Shown one piece after another: positions 49,199 through 57,179 of a stretch of DNA of 64,000 nucleotides. The stretch is from Zeimonas sp050187175. Lineage in GTDB: Bacteria; Pseudomonadota; Gammaproteobacteria; Burkholderiales; Burkholderiaceae_E. A program made the translations under genes and the position numbers. The notes under the pieces were generated by a model, which did not search any database, was not told the DNA's origin, and saw only the letters and a program-made list of their open reading frames with translations. The stretch covers positions 1-64,000 of the forward strand of contig JBFWXS010000005.1 in the NCBI GenBank assembly GCA_050187175.1, written 5' to 3'. Every line of letters begins with the position of its first letter. Positions within the stretch are counted from its first letter, which is position 1.

Positions 49199-49438
49199 GG
49201 AGCGGCAGGTGGGGGGGCGGCAGGGCGGCGGTCGGTGCGGCGCCGAGCAGCGCAGTCTTGGGGCGGCGCGCGCAGCGCGCATCGTCTTCTGTATCGCGGC
49301 GTCTGTCTGAGCGCAGCGCCCAAAGGGCGCGGAGCGAGTTACGCCGCGCCAGCCCCAAGACGAGCAGCGCAGGGAAGCCAGCCCGAAGGGCCGGCCGCCG
49401 CACCGACCGCCGCCCTGCCGCCCCCCGCCTGCCGCTCC
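49199..49438 (+). other. Structured element, copy B, within a longer inverted repeat
   Basis: The core at 49255-49361 has the same fold as copy A in the opposite orientation: outer stem GTCTTGGGGC/GCCCCAAGAC, a GCGCG/CGCGC hairpin, then GCGGCGT/ACGCCGC enclosing GCGCCC/GGGCGC with AAA loop. Two further 43-44-bp arms (49199-49242 and 49396-49438) are near-perfect inverted copies with two differences, so the whole 240 bp is a large imperfect palindrome. It lies just downstream of gltA. Between the copies (48942-49198) I see only a CTCCAGC/GCTGGAG hairpin (49186-49202). Confidence 0.7.
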
Positions 49439-49469
49439 CGCTCTGACGTGGCAGGCGCGGTCGACGAGA

Positions 49470-50777
49470 TCAACGCTGCGCGATCGGCGTCACTTGTCGA
49501 GGCGTAGCCCCCGTGAACAACTGACGCGGCCGCCCGATCTTCTGATCGGGATCGGCAATCATCTCGCCCCACTGCGCGATCCAGCCCACCGTGCGGGCCA
49601 GCGCGAAGATGCAAGTGAACATCTCGGTCGGAATGCCCAGCGCCTTCTGCACGATGCCCGAATAGAAGTCGACGTTCGGATACAGCTTGCGCTGCACGAA
49701 GTAGTCGTCCTCGAGCGCGATCTGCTCCAGCTTCATGGCCAGCGCGAACGTGGGATCGTTGTGCAGTCCCAGCTCGGTCAGCACCTCGTGGCAGGTCTCG
49801 CGCATCAGCTTGGCACGCGGATCGTAGTTCTTGTAGACGCGGTGCCCGAAGCCCATCAGCTTCACGTTCGAGTTCTTGTCCTTCACCTTGTCGATGAAGT
49901 CGCCGATCTTCTCGACGCCGCCCATCTTCTGGATGTCGTCCAGCATCAGCAGGCACGCCTCGTTGGCGCCGCCATGCGCCGGGCCCCACAGCGTCGCGAT
50001 GCCGGCCGCGATGCACGCGAACGGATTGGCGCCGGAGGAGCCGGCCAGACGGACCGTCGACGTCGACGCATTCTGCTCGTGGTCGGCATGCAGGATCAGG
50101 ATGCGGTCGAGCGCGCGCACCAGCACGTCGTTCGGCCGGTATTCGTCGCACGGCGTGCCGAACATCATCCGCATGAAGTTCGCGGTGTACGACAGGCTGT
50201 TGCTCGGATACATGAACGGTTGGCCGACCGAATACTTGTAAGCCATCGCCACCAGCGTCGGCATCTTCGCGATCAGCCGGATCGCCGACACGAAGCGGTG
50301 CTCGGGATCGTTGATGTCGAGCGAGTCGTGATAGAACGCCGCCAGCGCGCCCACGACGCCGACCAGCACCGCCATGGGGTGCGCATCGCGGCGGAAGCCC
50401 TGGAAGAAGCGCGTCATCTGCTCGTGCACCATCGTGTGGTGCGTGACCCGATAGTCGAAGTCGCGCAGCTGCTCGGCGTTCGGCAGCTCGCTGTTCAGCA
50501 GCAGATAGCAGGTCTCGAGATAGTCGCAGTGCTCGGCGATCTGCTCGATCGGGTAGCCGCGATACAGCAGCTCGCCCTTGTCGCCGTCGATGTAGGTGAT
50601 CTTCGATTCGCAGGCAGCGGTCGACATGAAGCCCGGGTCGAACGTGAACTTGCCGGTCTGCCCGTACAGCTTGCGGATGTCGATGACGTCCGGCCCCATC
50701 GAGCCCGAGTAGATCGGGAAGTCGACCGAGGGGGAGCCGTCGGAGAAGGAGAGCGTGGCTTTGTGCTGCGCGGTCAT
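49470..50777 (-). CDS. gltA: Citrate synthase (type II)
   Basis: GltA condenses acetyl-CoA and oxaloacetate to citrate. The 435-residue protein is of the hexameric, NADH-sensitive bacterial type, with the N-terminal domain present. Catalytic motifs are LILHADHEQNASTSTVR, GPAHGGANE with the His, and LMGFGHRVYKNYDPRA. The ATG at 50777 is preferred because AAGGTGAG lies just ahead; a GTG 9 nt upstream is possible. It is the last gene of sdhC-sdhD-sdhA-sdhB-sdhE-gltA, 45 bp after sdhE. Confidence 0.97.
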   Translation of the reverse strand: MTAQHKATLSFSDGSPSVDFPIYSGSMGPDVIDIRKLYGQTGKFTFDPGFMSTAACESKITYIDGDKGELLYRGYPIEQIAEHCDYLETCYLLLNSELPNAEQLRDFDYRVTHHTMVHEQMTRFFQGFRRDAHPMAVLVGVVGALAAFYHDSLDINDPEHRFVSAIRLIAKMPTLVAMAYKYSVGQPFMYPSNSLSYTANFMRMMFGTPCDEYRPNDVLVRALDRILILHADHEQNASTSTVRLAGSSGANPFACIAAGIATLWGPAHGGANEACLLMLDDIQKMGGVEKIGDFIDKVKDKNSNVKLMGFGHRVYKNYDPRAKLMRETCHEVLTELGLHNDPTFALAMKLEQIALEDDYFVQRKLYPNVDFYSGIVQKALGIPTEMFTCIFALARTVGWIAQWGEMIADPDQKIGRPRQLFTGATPRQVTPIAQR

Positions 50778-50822
50778 GGGACTCACCTTATTGATGAAAA
50801 TTGCAAAACCGGGACGCGCGGA

Positions 50823-51113
50823 TCACGCGCTGCGCAGCAATGTCAGGATGTGCTGCGCCCGCGGGTCCTCGTCCCCTTCGAGCTCGCTGCGACCCAGGAT
50901 CAGGTCGAGCAGCTGGTTATCCGTCAGGTCGAGCAGCCGATCCAGGCCGGCTACCTCGTCGTCGGTCAAGCGGTCCTCGTGCCGGTCGAGGAAGCGCGTC
51001 AGGACCAGGTCATTCTCGAGCAGCCCTCGCCGCGCGCGCCAGCGCAGGCGCCGCCGCCTGGCCGCATCGGCCTGGTGCGGCAGCGTGGCTGCATCGGGTT
51101 CGGGCATGGTCAT
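50823..51113 (-). CDS. sdhE: Succinate dehydrogenase assembly factor SdhE
   Basis: This 96-residue SdhE (YgfY/DUF339) helps covalent attachment of FAD to SdhA. The signature RGLLENDLVL contains the RGxxE motif essential for flavinylation, followed by the helical bundle (LTDDEVAGLDRLLDLTDNQL). It is 26 bp after sdhB and before gltA, the conserved betaproteobacterial arrangement. A poly-Arg N-terminus (ARRRRLRWRARR) is a mild oddity. Confidence 0.95.
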   Translation of the reverse strand: MTMPEPDAATLPHQADAARRRRLRWRARRGLLENDLVLTRFLDRHEDRLTDDEVAGLDRLLDLTDNQLLDLILGRSELEGDEDPRAQHILTLLRSA

Positions 51114-51139
51114 GCTGCGACACCTCGTCCGGCCGGCAC

Positions 51140-51901
51140 TCAGACGGTGCGACGCACCATCAGGTCCTTGATCTTGCCGATCGCCTTCGTGGGATTGAGC
51201 CCCTTCGGACAGACGTCGACGCAGTTCATGATCGTATGGCAGCGGAACAGCCGATACGGATCTTCCAGGTCATCGAGCCGTCCGCTGGTGGCGTCGTCGC
51301 GGCTGTCCGCGATGAAGCGATAGGCCTGCAGCAGGCCCGCCGGGCCGACGAACTTGTCCGGATTCCACCAGAACGACGGGCACGAGGTCGAGCAGCACGC
51401 GCACAGGATGCACTCGTACAGCCCGTCGAGCTCCTCGCGCTCCTGCGGCGACTGCAGCCGCTCCTTCTCGGGCGGCGGCGTTTCGTTGATCAGATAGGGC
51501 CGGATCGAATGGTACTGCTTGAAGAACTGCGTCATGTCCACGATCAGATCGCGGATGACCGGCAGGCCCGGCAGCGGCTTCAGCACGATGGGCTGCTTCA
51601 GCTCGCGCAGATTGGTGATGCAGGCCAGGCCGTTCTTGCCGTTGATGTTCATCGCGTCCGAGCCGCAGACGCCTTCGCGGCATGAGCGGCGGAACGCGAG
51701 CGAATCGTCGGTGCTCTGCTTGATCCGCATCAGCGCATCCAGCAGCATCTTGTCGGTCGGCAGCAGCTCGACCTCGAGATCCTGCATGTACGGCTTGGCG
51801 TCCTTGTCCGGGTCGTAGCGGTAGATCGAAAACTTGACGACACGTTTGCCCTGGTCGGCGGACTGGACCAGGTTCACTGGGGATTCGAGCACTGCGCTCA
51901 T
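51140..51901 (-). CDS. sdhB: Succinate dehydrogenase iron-sulfur subunit
   Basis: SdhB carries electrons from FAD to quinone through three clusters. The 253-residue protein shows the [2Fe-2S] ligands (CREGVCGSDAMNINGKNGLAC, quoted here as CREGVCGSDAM and NGLAC) and the ferredoxin-like ligands CILCACCSTSCP and CHTIMNCVDVCPKGLNP. It is at the cytoplasmic face of the inner membrane, attached to SdhC and SdhD. It is 52 bp after sdhA. Confidence 0.97.
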   Translation of the reverse strand: MSAVLESPVNLVQSADQGKRVVKFSIYRYDPDKDAKPYMQDLEVELLPTDKMLLDALMRIKQSTDDSLAFRRSCREGVCGSDAMNINGKNGLACITNLRELKQPIVLKPLPGLPVIRDLIVDMTQFFKQYHSIRPYLINETPPPEKERLQSPQEREELDGLYECILCACCSTSCPSFWWNPDKFVGPAGLLQAYRFIADSRDDATSGRLDDLEDPYRLFRCHTIMNCVDVCPKGLNPTKAIGKIKDLMVRRTV

Positions 51902-51953
51902 CGATGCTCCTGCGCTGCGGCTTGCGTCTTTCGGGTCTGTGGGAGGTCGGCGT

Positions 51954-53741
51954 TCAGAAGGTCCGCGCTTTCGGCTTGAAGGTCTCGACCGTCAGCGGCT
52001 GCGTCGTGACCGCCTTGTAGTCGAGGCGGTTGCCGTCCGAATACCACAGCGTGTGTTTCATCCAGTTGACGTCGTCGCGTTCCGGGAAGTCGCGGTGCGC
52101 GTGCGCGCCGCGGCTTTCCTTGCGCGCCTCGGCCGACACGATCGTGGCCTTCGCGACCTCGATCAGATTGTCCAGCTCCAGCGCCTCGACACGCGCCGTG
52201 TTGAACACGCGCGATTTGTCCTTCAGGTGGACATGCTGGACGCGCGGCTCGACCGCCAGGATCTTCCTGACCCCTTCGGACAGCAGTTCCGAGGTTCGGA
52301 ACACGCCGCAATGCGACTGCATCTCGCGGCGGATGTCGTTGGCCACATCCTGCACGTTCTCGCCCGACGACGAACCGTCGAGCCGGGCCAGCCGCGCCAG
52401 CGTGGTGTCGCCGGCATTCGTCGGCAGCGGCTTCTGCGCGCCGTCCTTGAGCCGCGACGAGACGATGTGGTTGCCGGCGGCACGGCCGAACACCACCAGG
52501 TCGAGCAGCGAGTTGGTGCCGAGCCGGTTCGCGCCGTGCACCGACACGCACGCGCATTCGCCGATCGCGTACAGGCCGCCGACCACGGTGTCGACGCCGT
52601 TCTTCGGCATCATCACCTGGCCGTGATAGTTGGTCGGAATGCCGCCCATCTGGTAATGAATGGTCGGCACGACCGGGATCGGATCCTTGATCGGATCGAC
52701 ATTGGCGAACTTGATCGCGATCTCGCGGATCGACGGCAGCCGCTTCATGATCGTGTCGGCGCCGAGGTGATCGAGCTTCAGCAGCACGTGATCGCCGTGC
52801 GGACCGGCGCCGCGGCCTTCCTTGATCTCCTGGTCCATCGAGCGCGAGACGAAGTCGCGCGGCGCCAGGTCCTTCAGCGTCGGCGCATAGCGCTCCATGA
52901 AGCGCTCACCGTTCTTGTTCAGCAGGATGCCGCCCTCGCCGCGCACGCCTTCGGTGATCAGCACGCCGGCGCCGGCCACGCCGGTCGGGTGGAACTGCCA
53001 GAACTCCATGTCCTCCAGCGGGATGCCGGCGCGCGCCGCCATGCCCATGCCGTCGCCGGTATTGATGAAGGCATTGGTGGACGCCGCCCAGATCCGGCCG
53101 GCGCCGCCGGTGGCGAACACCGTGACCTTGGCCTCCAGGATCATCACGTCGCCGGTTTCCATCTCCAGCGCGATCACGCCGACGCAGTCGCCGTCGGCAT
53201 CGCGGATGATGTCCAGCGCCATCCATTCGACGAAGAACTGCGTGCGCGCGCGCACGTTGCGCTGATACAGCGTATGCAGCAGCGCATGGCCGGTGCGGTC
53301 GGCCGCGGCACAGGCGCGCTGCACCGGTTTCTCGCCGAAGTTGGCGGTATGGCCGCCGAACGGGCGCTGGTAGATGGTGCCGTCCGCGTTGCGGTCGAAC
53401 GGCATCCCGAAGTGCTCGAGCTCGTAGACGACCTTGGGCGCCTCGCGGCACATGAACTCGATCGCGTCCTGGTCGCCCAGATAGTCCGACCCCTTGACGG
53501 TGTCGAACATGTGCCAGTACCAGTTGTCCTCGCTCATGTTGCCCAGCGACGCGCCGATGCCGCCCTGCGCGGCCACCGTATGCGAGCGGGTCGGAAACAC
53601 CTTGGACAGAACGGCGACGTTGTAGCCGGCCTCGGCCAGCTGCAGCGAGCAGCGCATGCCGGCGCCGCCGGCGCCGACGATCACCGCGTCGAACTTGCGA
53701 CGCGGCAGGTTGTTCGATAGATGGTTCAGCACGTCGGCCAT
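51954..53741 (-). CDS. sdhA: Succinate dehydrogenase flavoprotein subunit
   Basis: SdhA oxidises succinate to fumarate. The 595-residue protein begins with the FAD fingerprint VIVGAGGAGMRCSLQLAEAG. The covalent FAD His lies in TRSHTVAAQGGIGASLGN. Substrate motifs include HPTGVAGAGVLITEGVRGEG (quoted to 20) and the catalytic Arg region. The C-terminal MKHTLWY is typical. Its start is 1 bp after the sdhD stop. Confidence 0.97.
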   Translation of the reverse strand: MADVLNHLSNNLPRRKFDAVIVGAGGAGMRCSLQLAEAGYNVAVLSKVFPTRSHTVAAQGGIGASLGNMSEDNWYWHMFDTVKGSDYLGDQDAIEFMCREAPKVVYELEHFGMPFDRNADGTIYQRPFGGHTANFGEKPVQRACAAADRTGHALLHTLYQRNVRARTQFFVEWMALDIIRDADGDCVGVIALEMETGDVMILEAKVTVFATGGAGRIWAASTNAFINTGDGMGMAARAGIPLEDMEFWQFHPTGVAGAGVLITEGVRGEGGILLNKNGERFMERYAPTLKDLAPRDFVSRSMDQEIKEGRGAGPHGDHVLLKLDHLGADTIMKRLPSIREIAIKFANVDPIKDPIPVVPTIHYQMGGIPTNYHGQVMMPKNGVDTVVGGLYAIGECACVSVHGANRLGTNSLLDLVVFGRAAGNHIVSSRLKDGAQKPLPTNAGDTTLARLARLDGSSSGENVQDVANDIRREMQSHCGVFRTSELLSEGVRKILAVEPRVQHVHLKDKSRVFNTARVEALELDNLIEVAKATIVSAEARKESRGAHAHRDFPERDDVNWMKHTLWYSDGNRLDYKAVTTQPLTVETFKPKARTF

Positions 53742-53742
53742 C

Positions 53743-54093
53743 TCAGACGCTCCAGAGAATGTTCACCGCCCAGATGGCATACCCGGCCAGCGCCACGATG
53801 GTGGCGACCTCCAGGAACAGGCGCAGCGCGGTCGGTTTGATGTAATCCATATAGACGTCGCGTATGCCGATCCACGCGTGCCAGACGAGGCTGAGCAGCG
53901 CCAGCAGCGTCAGCACCTTCATCCAGCCGGAGGCGAACATGCCGGCCCAGTTGCCGTACGTGAGCTCGGGCAGCGCCAGCACCCAGCCGAGCAGCACCAG
54001 GGTGTAGACGAACAAGATACAGGCCGTGATGCGCTGGGCGAGCCAGTCGCGCAGGCCGTAATGCGCGCCGACGATGATTCGTTTTGTGGTCAT
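53743..54093 (-). CDS. sdhD: Succinate dehydrogenase membrane anchor subunit
   Basis: This 116-residue protein has three membrane helices (about 20-40, 55-77, 90-112). GLRDWLAQRITACILFVYTL and the heme-ligand region LVWHAWIGIRDVYMDY (His72-like and Asp/Tyr of the quinone site) identify SdhD. It is between sdhC (29 bp) and sdhA (1 bp). The spacing suggests coupled translation with sdhA. Confidence 0.95.
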   Translation of the reverse strand: MTTKRIIVGAHYGLRDWLAQRITACILFVYTLVLLGWVLALPELTYGNWAGMFASGWMKVLTLLALLSLVWHAWIGIRDVYMDYIKPTALRLFLEVATIVALAGYAIWAVNILWSV

Positions 54094-54122
54094 GAGCGTA
54101 TCAACCGGAAGACGGGGCGGGA

Positions 54123-54590
54123 TCAGAACAGTCCGAACAGCTTCAGCGCGACCAGCAGCGTCAGCAGAACGCTGACGACCAGCACCGCGCCTGCCGACTT
54201 GCGGGCGCTCGGCTTGTCGATGCCGACGTGCACGTCCAGGAACAGGAAGCGCAGCCCCGCCACCAGGTGGTGCAGATAGGCCCAGATCAGCGCCAGCAGA
54301 ACCAGCTTGGCGAACCAGTGCGAGACGATCGCGCGGTAGCTCTCGTAGCTGATCTCGGACAGCAGGCTTTGCTGGAACAGATAGAGGATGAACGGAATGC
54401 CTATCAGGAACATCAGGACGCCGCTGACCCGGTGCAGGATCGAGACGATGCCCGGCAGCGGCAATCGATAGCTGAGAATATCGCTGACGTGTATGTTGCG
54501 GAATTCGGAACGCGTCGCGCGCCCCCTGGACCCGCCGGCGCCTGCGGCGCCCGCGACGTTATTCGTGGATTTATCCACAGCCTCGGCCAT
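54123..54590 (-). CDS. sdhC: Succinate dehydrogenase cytochrome b556 subunit
   Basis: SdhC anchors the complex and binds heme b and ubiquinone. The 155-residue protein has three membrane helices, with PLPGIVSILHRVSGVLMFL (quinone-site Ser/Arg and helix I) and the heme His in LIWAYLHHLVAGLRFLFLDV. The first ~30 residues are an Ala/Gly-rich extension before RNIHVSDILSYRLP. The ATG at 54590 is chosen because GAGGA lies 6 nt upstream; a longer frame starts in a region with no similarity. It heads the sdh-gltA operon. Confidence 0.94.
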   Translation of the reverse strand: MAEAVDKSTNNVAGAAGAGGSRGRATRSEFRNIHVSDILSYRLPLPGIVSILHRVSGVLMFLIGIPFILYLFQQSLLSEISYESYRAIVSHWFAKLVLLALIWAYLHHLVAGLRFLFLDVHVGIDKPSARKSAGAVLVVSVLLTLLVALKLFGLF

Positions 54591-54769
54591 GACGTCCTCG
54601 TAGATCGCAAAATCATCGTATTCTGACGCAAATTGGCGCGTCGCACCAACGACGCACCGTCGCGGCGCAGCGCCGGGCGCCCTGTCAACACTGCTCCACG
54701 GCCCGGCAAGCCGCGCCACGCAAGGCTTTGCGGGCGATGCCGGCGCGCGATGCGACGCGGCGATGCGCG

Positions 54770-55609
54770 TCAGTTCAGCTGGTTGAAGTAGTGGTGCTTG
54801 TCAGTCACGCAGTAGCCGCGACGCAGTTCCACCGGCTGCTCGCCGTACGTGTAGGACACGCGTTCCACCAGCAGCAACGGCGAACCTTCGGCCACGCGCA
54901 TCTCGCGCGCCAGCGCGCGATCGGCGGGAATCGCCTTGAGCCGTTCGTCGGCGCGGATCATGCGCGTGCCGAACTCGGTCTCGAACAGCGCGTACATCGG
55001 ACCGTGCCACGCGTCGAGCCGCTCGGCCGACAGTCCGCGAAAGCGCGAACCCGGCAACCAGATCTCGTCGAGCACGGCGGGCCGGTCCTCGAACTCGAGC
55101 AGGCGCCGGATCAGCACCGTGGCCTCGCCGGCGCGCAGCGCCAGCGCGCGCGCCACTTCGCTCGGTGCGCGCAGCCGCCGGCACTCGAGCACGCGACTGG
55201 TCATCGTCATGCCGCCCGCATCGCCGTGCGCCGTGCCGGCCGCGGCCGCGGCGGCGGCCGGCGATGCGTCGCTGGCGCCGGCGGCGGTCGCGTCGTCGGG
55301 ACGCAGCCGCAGGAAGCGGAACTGCGTGCGCACCTCGCGGTGCGACGCCACGAAAGTGCCGCGCCCCTGCCGGCGCACGACCAGATGCTCGGCGGCCAGC
55401 TCGTCGATGGCCTTGCGCACCGTTCCCTGGCTGACGCGATAGCGCGCCGCCAGCTCGATCTCGCTGGGAATGGCCTCGCCCGGCTTCCATTCGCCGCTTT
55501 GCAGCCCCTGCAGGATCAGCGCGCGGATCTGCCGGTACAGCGGCGCGAAGGTCGGCCCGGCGGCGGCGCCTGTATCGCCGGCTGCAACCGTTTTGGTGAC
55601 CTCGTTCAT
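54770..55609 (-). CDS. GntR-family regulator, HutC/FarR subfamily (UTRA)
   Basis: The 279-residue regulator has a GntR winged helix (PLYRQIRALILQGLQSGEW, IPSEIELAARYRVSQGTVRK) and a UTRA effector domain (ATVLIRRLLEFEDRPAVLDE, AEGSPLLLVERVSYTYGEQ). An Ala/Gly-rich insert with AAAAAAAG separates the two. It is divergent from mdh and lies between the sdh operon and the mdh-prp-acn operon. The perfect palindrome at 55657-55668 in its own upstream region is the probable binding site, so it likely regulates itself and mdh-prp. The effector may be an organic acid of these pathways. Confidence 0.93.
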   Translation of the reverse strand: MNEVTKTVAAGDTGAAAGPTFAPLYRQIRALILQGLQSGEWKPGEAIPSEIELAARYRVSQGTVRKAIDELAAEHLVVRRQGRGTFVASHREVRTQFRFLRLRPDDATAAGASDASPAAAAAAAGTAHGDAGGMTMTSRVLECRRLRAPSEVARALALRAGEATVLIRRLLEFEDRPAVLDEIWLPGSRFRGLSAERLDAWHGPMYALFETEFGTRMIRADERLKAIPADRALAREMRVAEGSPLLLVERVSYTYGEQPVELRRGYCVTDKHHYFNQLN

Positions 55610-55656
55610 GGCCGCGATTGGAGCACACCCAGGGGGATCGAGTCTAGTTTCTTATG

Positions 55657-55668
55657 TCTTATATAAGA
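55657..55668. promoter_or_regulatory. Putative GntR operator in the gntR-mdh intergenic region
   Basis: TCTTATATAAGA is a perfect 12-bp palindrome with an A/T-rich centre, 48 bp upstream of the gntR start and 131 bp upstream of mdh. It is typical of GntR-family operators and overlaps TATA-rich sequence that could serve as -10 for either gene. Confidence 0.6.
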
Positions 55669-55799
55669 TAGAGTGCACGTTTGACAGCACCGGCCTCGCC
55701 GCACTAGAATCGCGCCCGTGGCCGCCTGCCTGTCGCGCCCCGCACGGGAGCACGACGGTCCCGCGGCCGATCGCCCATCCCCAACGAAAGGTCTGTCTC

Positions 55800-56783
55800 A
55801 TGTCCAAACCCGCCAAGCGCGTCGCCGTCACCGGCGCTGCCGGCCAGATCGGCTACAGCCTGCTTTTCCGCATCGCCAACGGCGACATGCTGGGCAAGGA
55901 CCAGCCGGTCATCCTGCAGCTGCTCGACATCACGCCGGCGCTGCCGGCCGTCAAGGGCGTGGTCATGGAGCTGGAAGACTGCGCGTTCCCGCTGCTGGCC
56001 GGCGTGGTCATCACCGATGATCCCAAGGTCGCGTTCAAGGACGCCGACTATGCCGTGCTGGTGGGCGCGCGTCCGCGCACCAAGGGCATGGAGCGCAAGG
56101 ATCTGCTGGAAGCCAACGGCGCCATCTTCACGGTCCAGGGCCGCGCGCTCGACGAAGCCGCCAGCCGCGACTGCAAGATCCTGGTGGTGGGCAACCCGGC
56201 GAACACGAACGCGTACATCGCGATGAACTCGGCGCCGAACCTGCCGAAGAAGAACTTCACCGCCATGCTGCGGCTCGACCACAACCGCGCGCTGTCGCAG
56301 CTCGCCGGCCGCACCGGCAAGCCGGTCGAGTCCATCGAGAAGATGGTCGTCTGGGGCAACCACAGCCCGACGATGTATCCCGACTACCGGTTCGCGACCA
56401 TCGGCGGCCAGCCGGCCAAGGCGCTGGTCAACGACGAGACCTGGTACCGCGACACCTACATCCCCACCGTTGGCAAGCGCGGCGCCGCGATCATCGAGGC
56501 ACGCGGGCTGTCGTCGGCCGCCTCGGCCGCGAACGCCGCGATCGACCACATGCACGACTGGGCGCTCGGCACGCAGGGCAAGTGGGTGACCATGGGCATT
56601 CCGTCGGATGGCTCGTACGGCATCCCCGAGAACATCATCTACGGCTTCCCGGTGACCTGCGCCAATGGCGAGTACACGATGGTCAAGGGGCTGGACATCG
56701 ACGAATTCAGCCGCGGCAAGATGGACGCCACGCTGAACGAGCTGCTCGAAGAGCGCGACGGCGTCAAGCACCTGCTCGGCTGA
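55800..56783 (+). CDS. mdh: Malate dehydrogenase
   Basis: This NAD-dependent enzyme interconverts malate and oxaloacetate. The 327-residue protein has the Rossmann motif VTGAAGQIGYSLLFRIANG, substrate Arg residues (GARPRTKGMERKDLL), VGNPANTNA and the catalytic His in VWGNHSPTMYPD. This is the long type-2 malate dehydrogenase of betaproteobacteria. The start at 55800 is preceded by AAAGG. It heads mdh-prpB-prpC-prpD-DUF3617-acnA. Confidence 0.97.
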   Translation: MSKPAKRVAVTGAAGQIGYSLLFRIANGDMLGKDQPVILQLLDITPALPAVKGVVMELEDCAFPLLAGVVITDDPKVAFKDADYAVLVGARPRTKGMERKDLLEANGAIFTVQGRALDEAASRDCKILVVGNPANTNAYIAMNSAPNLPKKNFTAMLRLDHNRALSQLAGRTGKPVESIEKMVVWGNHSPTMYPDYRFATIGGQPAKALVNDETWYRDTYIPTVGKRGAAIIEARGLSSAASAANAAIDHMHDWALGTQGKWVTMGIPSDGSYGIPENIIYGFPVTCANGEYTMVKGLDIDEFSRGKMDATLNELLEERDGVKHLLG

Positions 56784-57179
56784 CGCCAGCTTCCCCGCTC
56801 GCCCCGGATCGCCCAGCGCCGCCGACGGAGACCGCATGCCGCTCCCGTCAATCCGGCTTTCCGGTGGTGCAGCAGTTTCCGGTGCCGCAACAGATGCCGG
56901 TCGCATGACCGGCGCCTGTTCCGCCGGCCGCGCCGCGGCGCCGTCTGCCGCGGCTTCGCTCCCTTCCATCCGCAAGCTGTCGCGGGCCGCCCCGGCCGGC
57001 GGCCGGGGGTTGCGCGGCCAGGAAGCGCGGACGTTCGCATCGCGCCTGCCGGCTCCTCCTGATCCGCGCGTGCCGCCGCTTCCGTTCTTCTCTGCGGCCC
57101 TCCTTCCTGCCATCTCCTTCCCTGCCACCCTCTTCCCTGCCACCCTCTTCCCTGCCACCCTTTTCCGGGCGAAACGCTG
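56784..57179 (+). repeat. Gene-free spacer between mdh and prpB with 15-bp repeats
   Basis: The 396-bp spacer holds no convincing gene. A 114-codon open frame (56836-57180) ends at the prpB start (TGATG) but is low-complexity and repetitive. Three perfect or near-perfect 15-bp units TTCCCTGCCACCCTC (57118-57162) follow a degenerate copy (57104-57117). The pyrimidine-rich strand is just upstream of prpB and leaves it without an obvious Shine-Dalgarno. The long spacer suggests an internal promoter or processed leader for prpB, but none is evident. Confidence 0.6.

Noticed and set aside
48805..49323. 172-codon minus-strand frame across the two structured elements
   Set aside because: It is formed by the palindromic elements and flanks, with no domain and no ribosome site. 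The same region is open in several frames on both strands.
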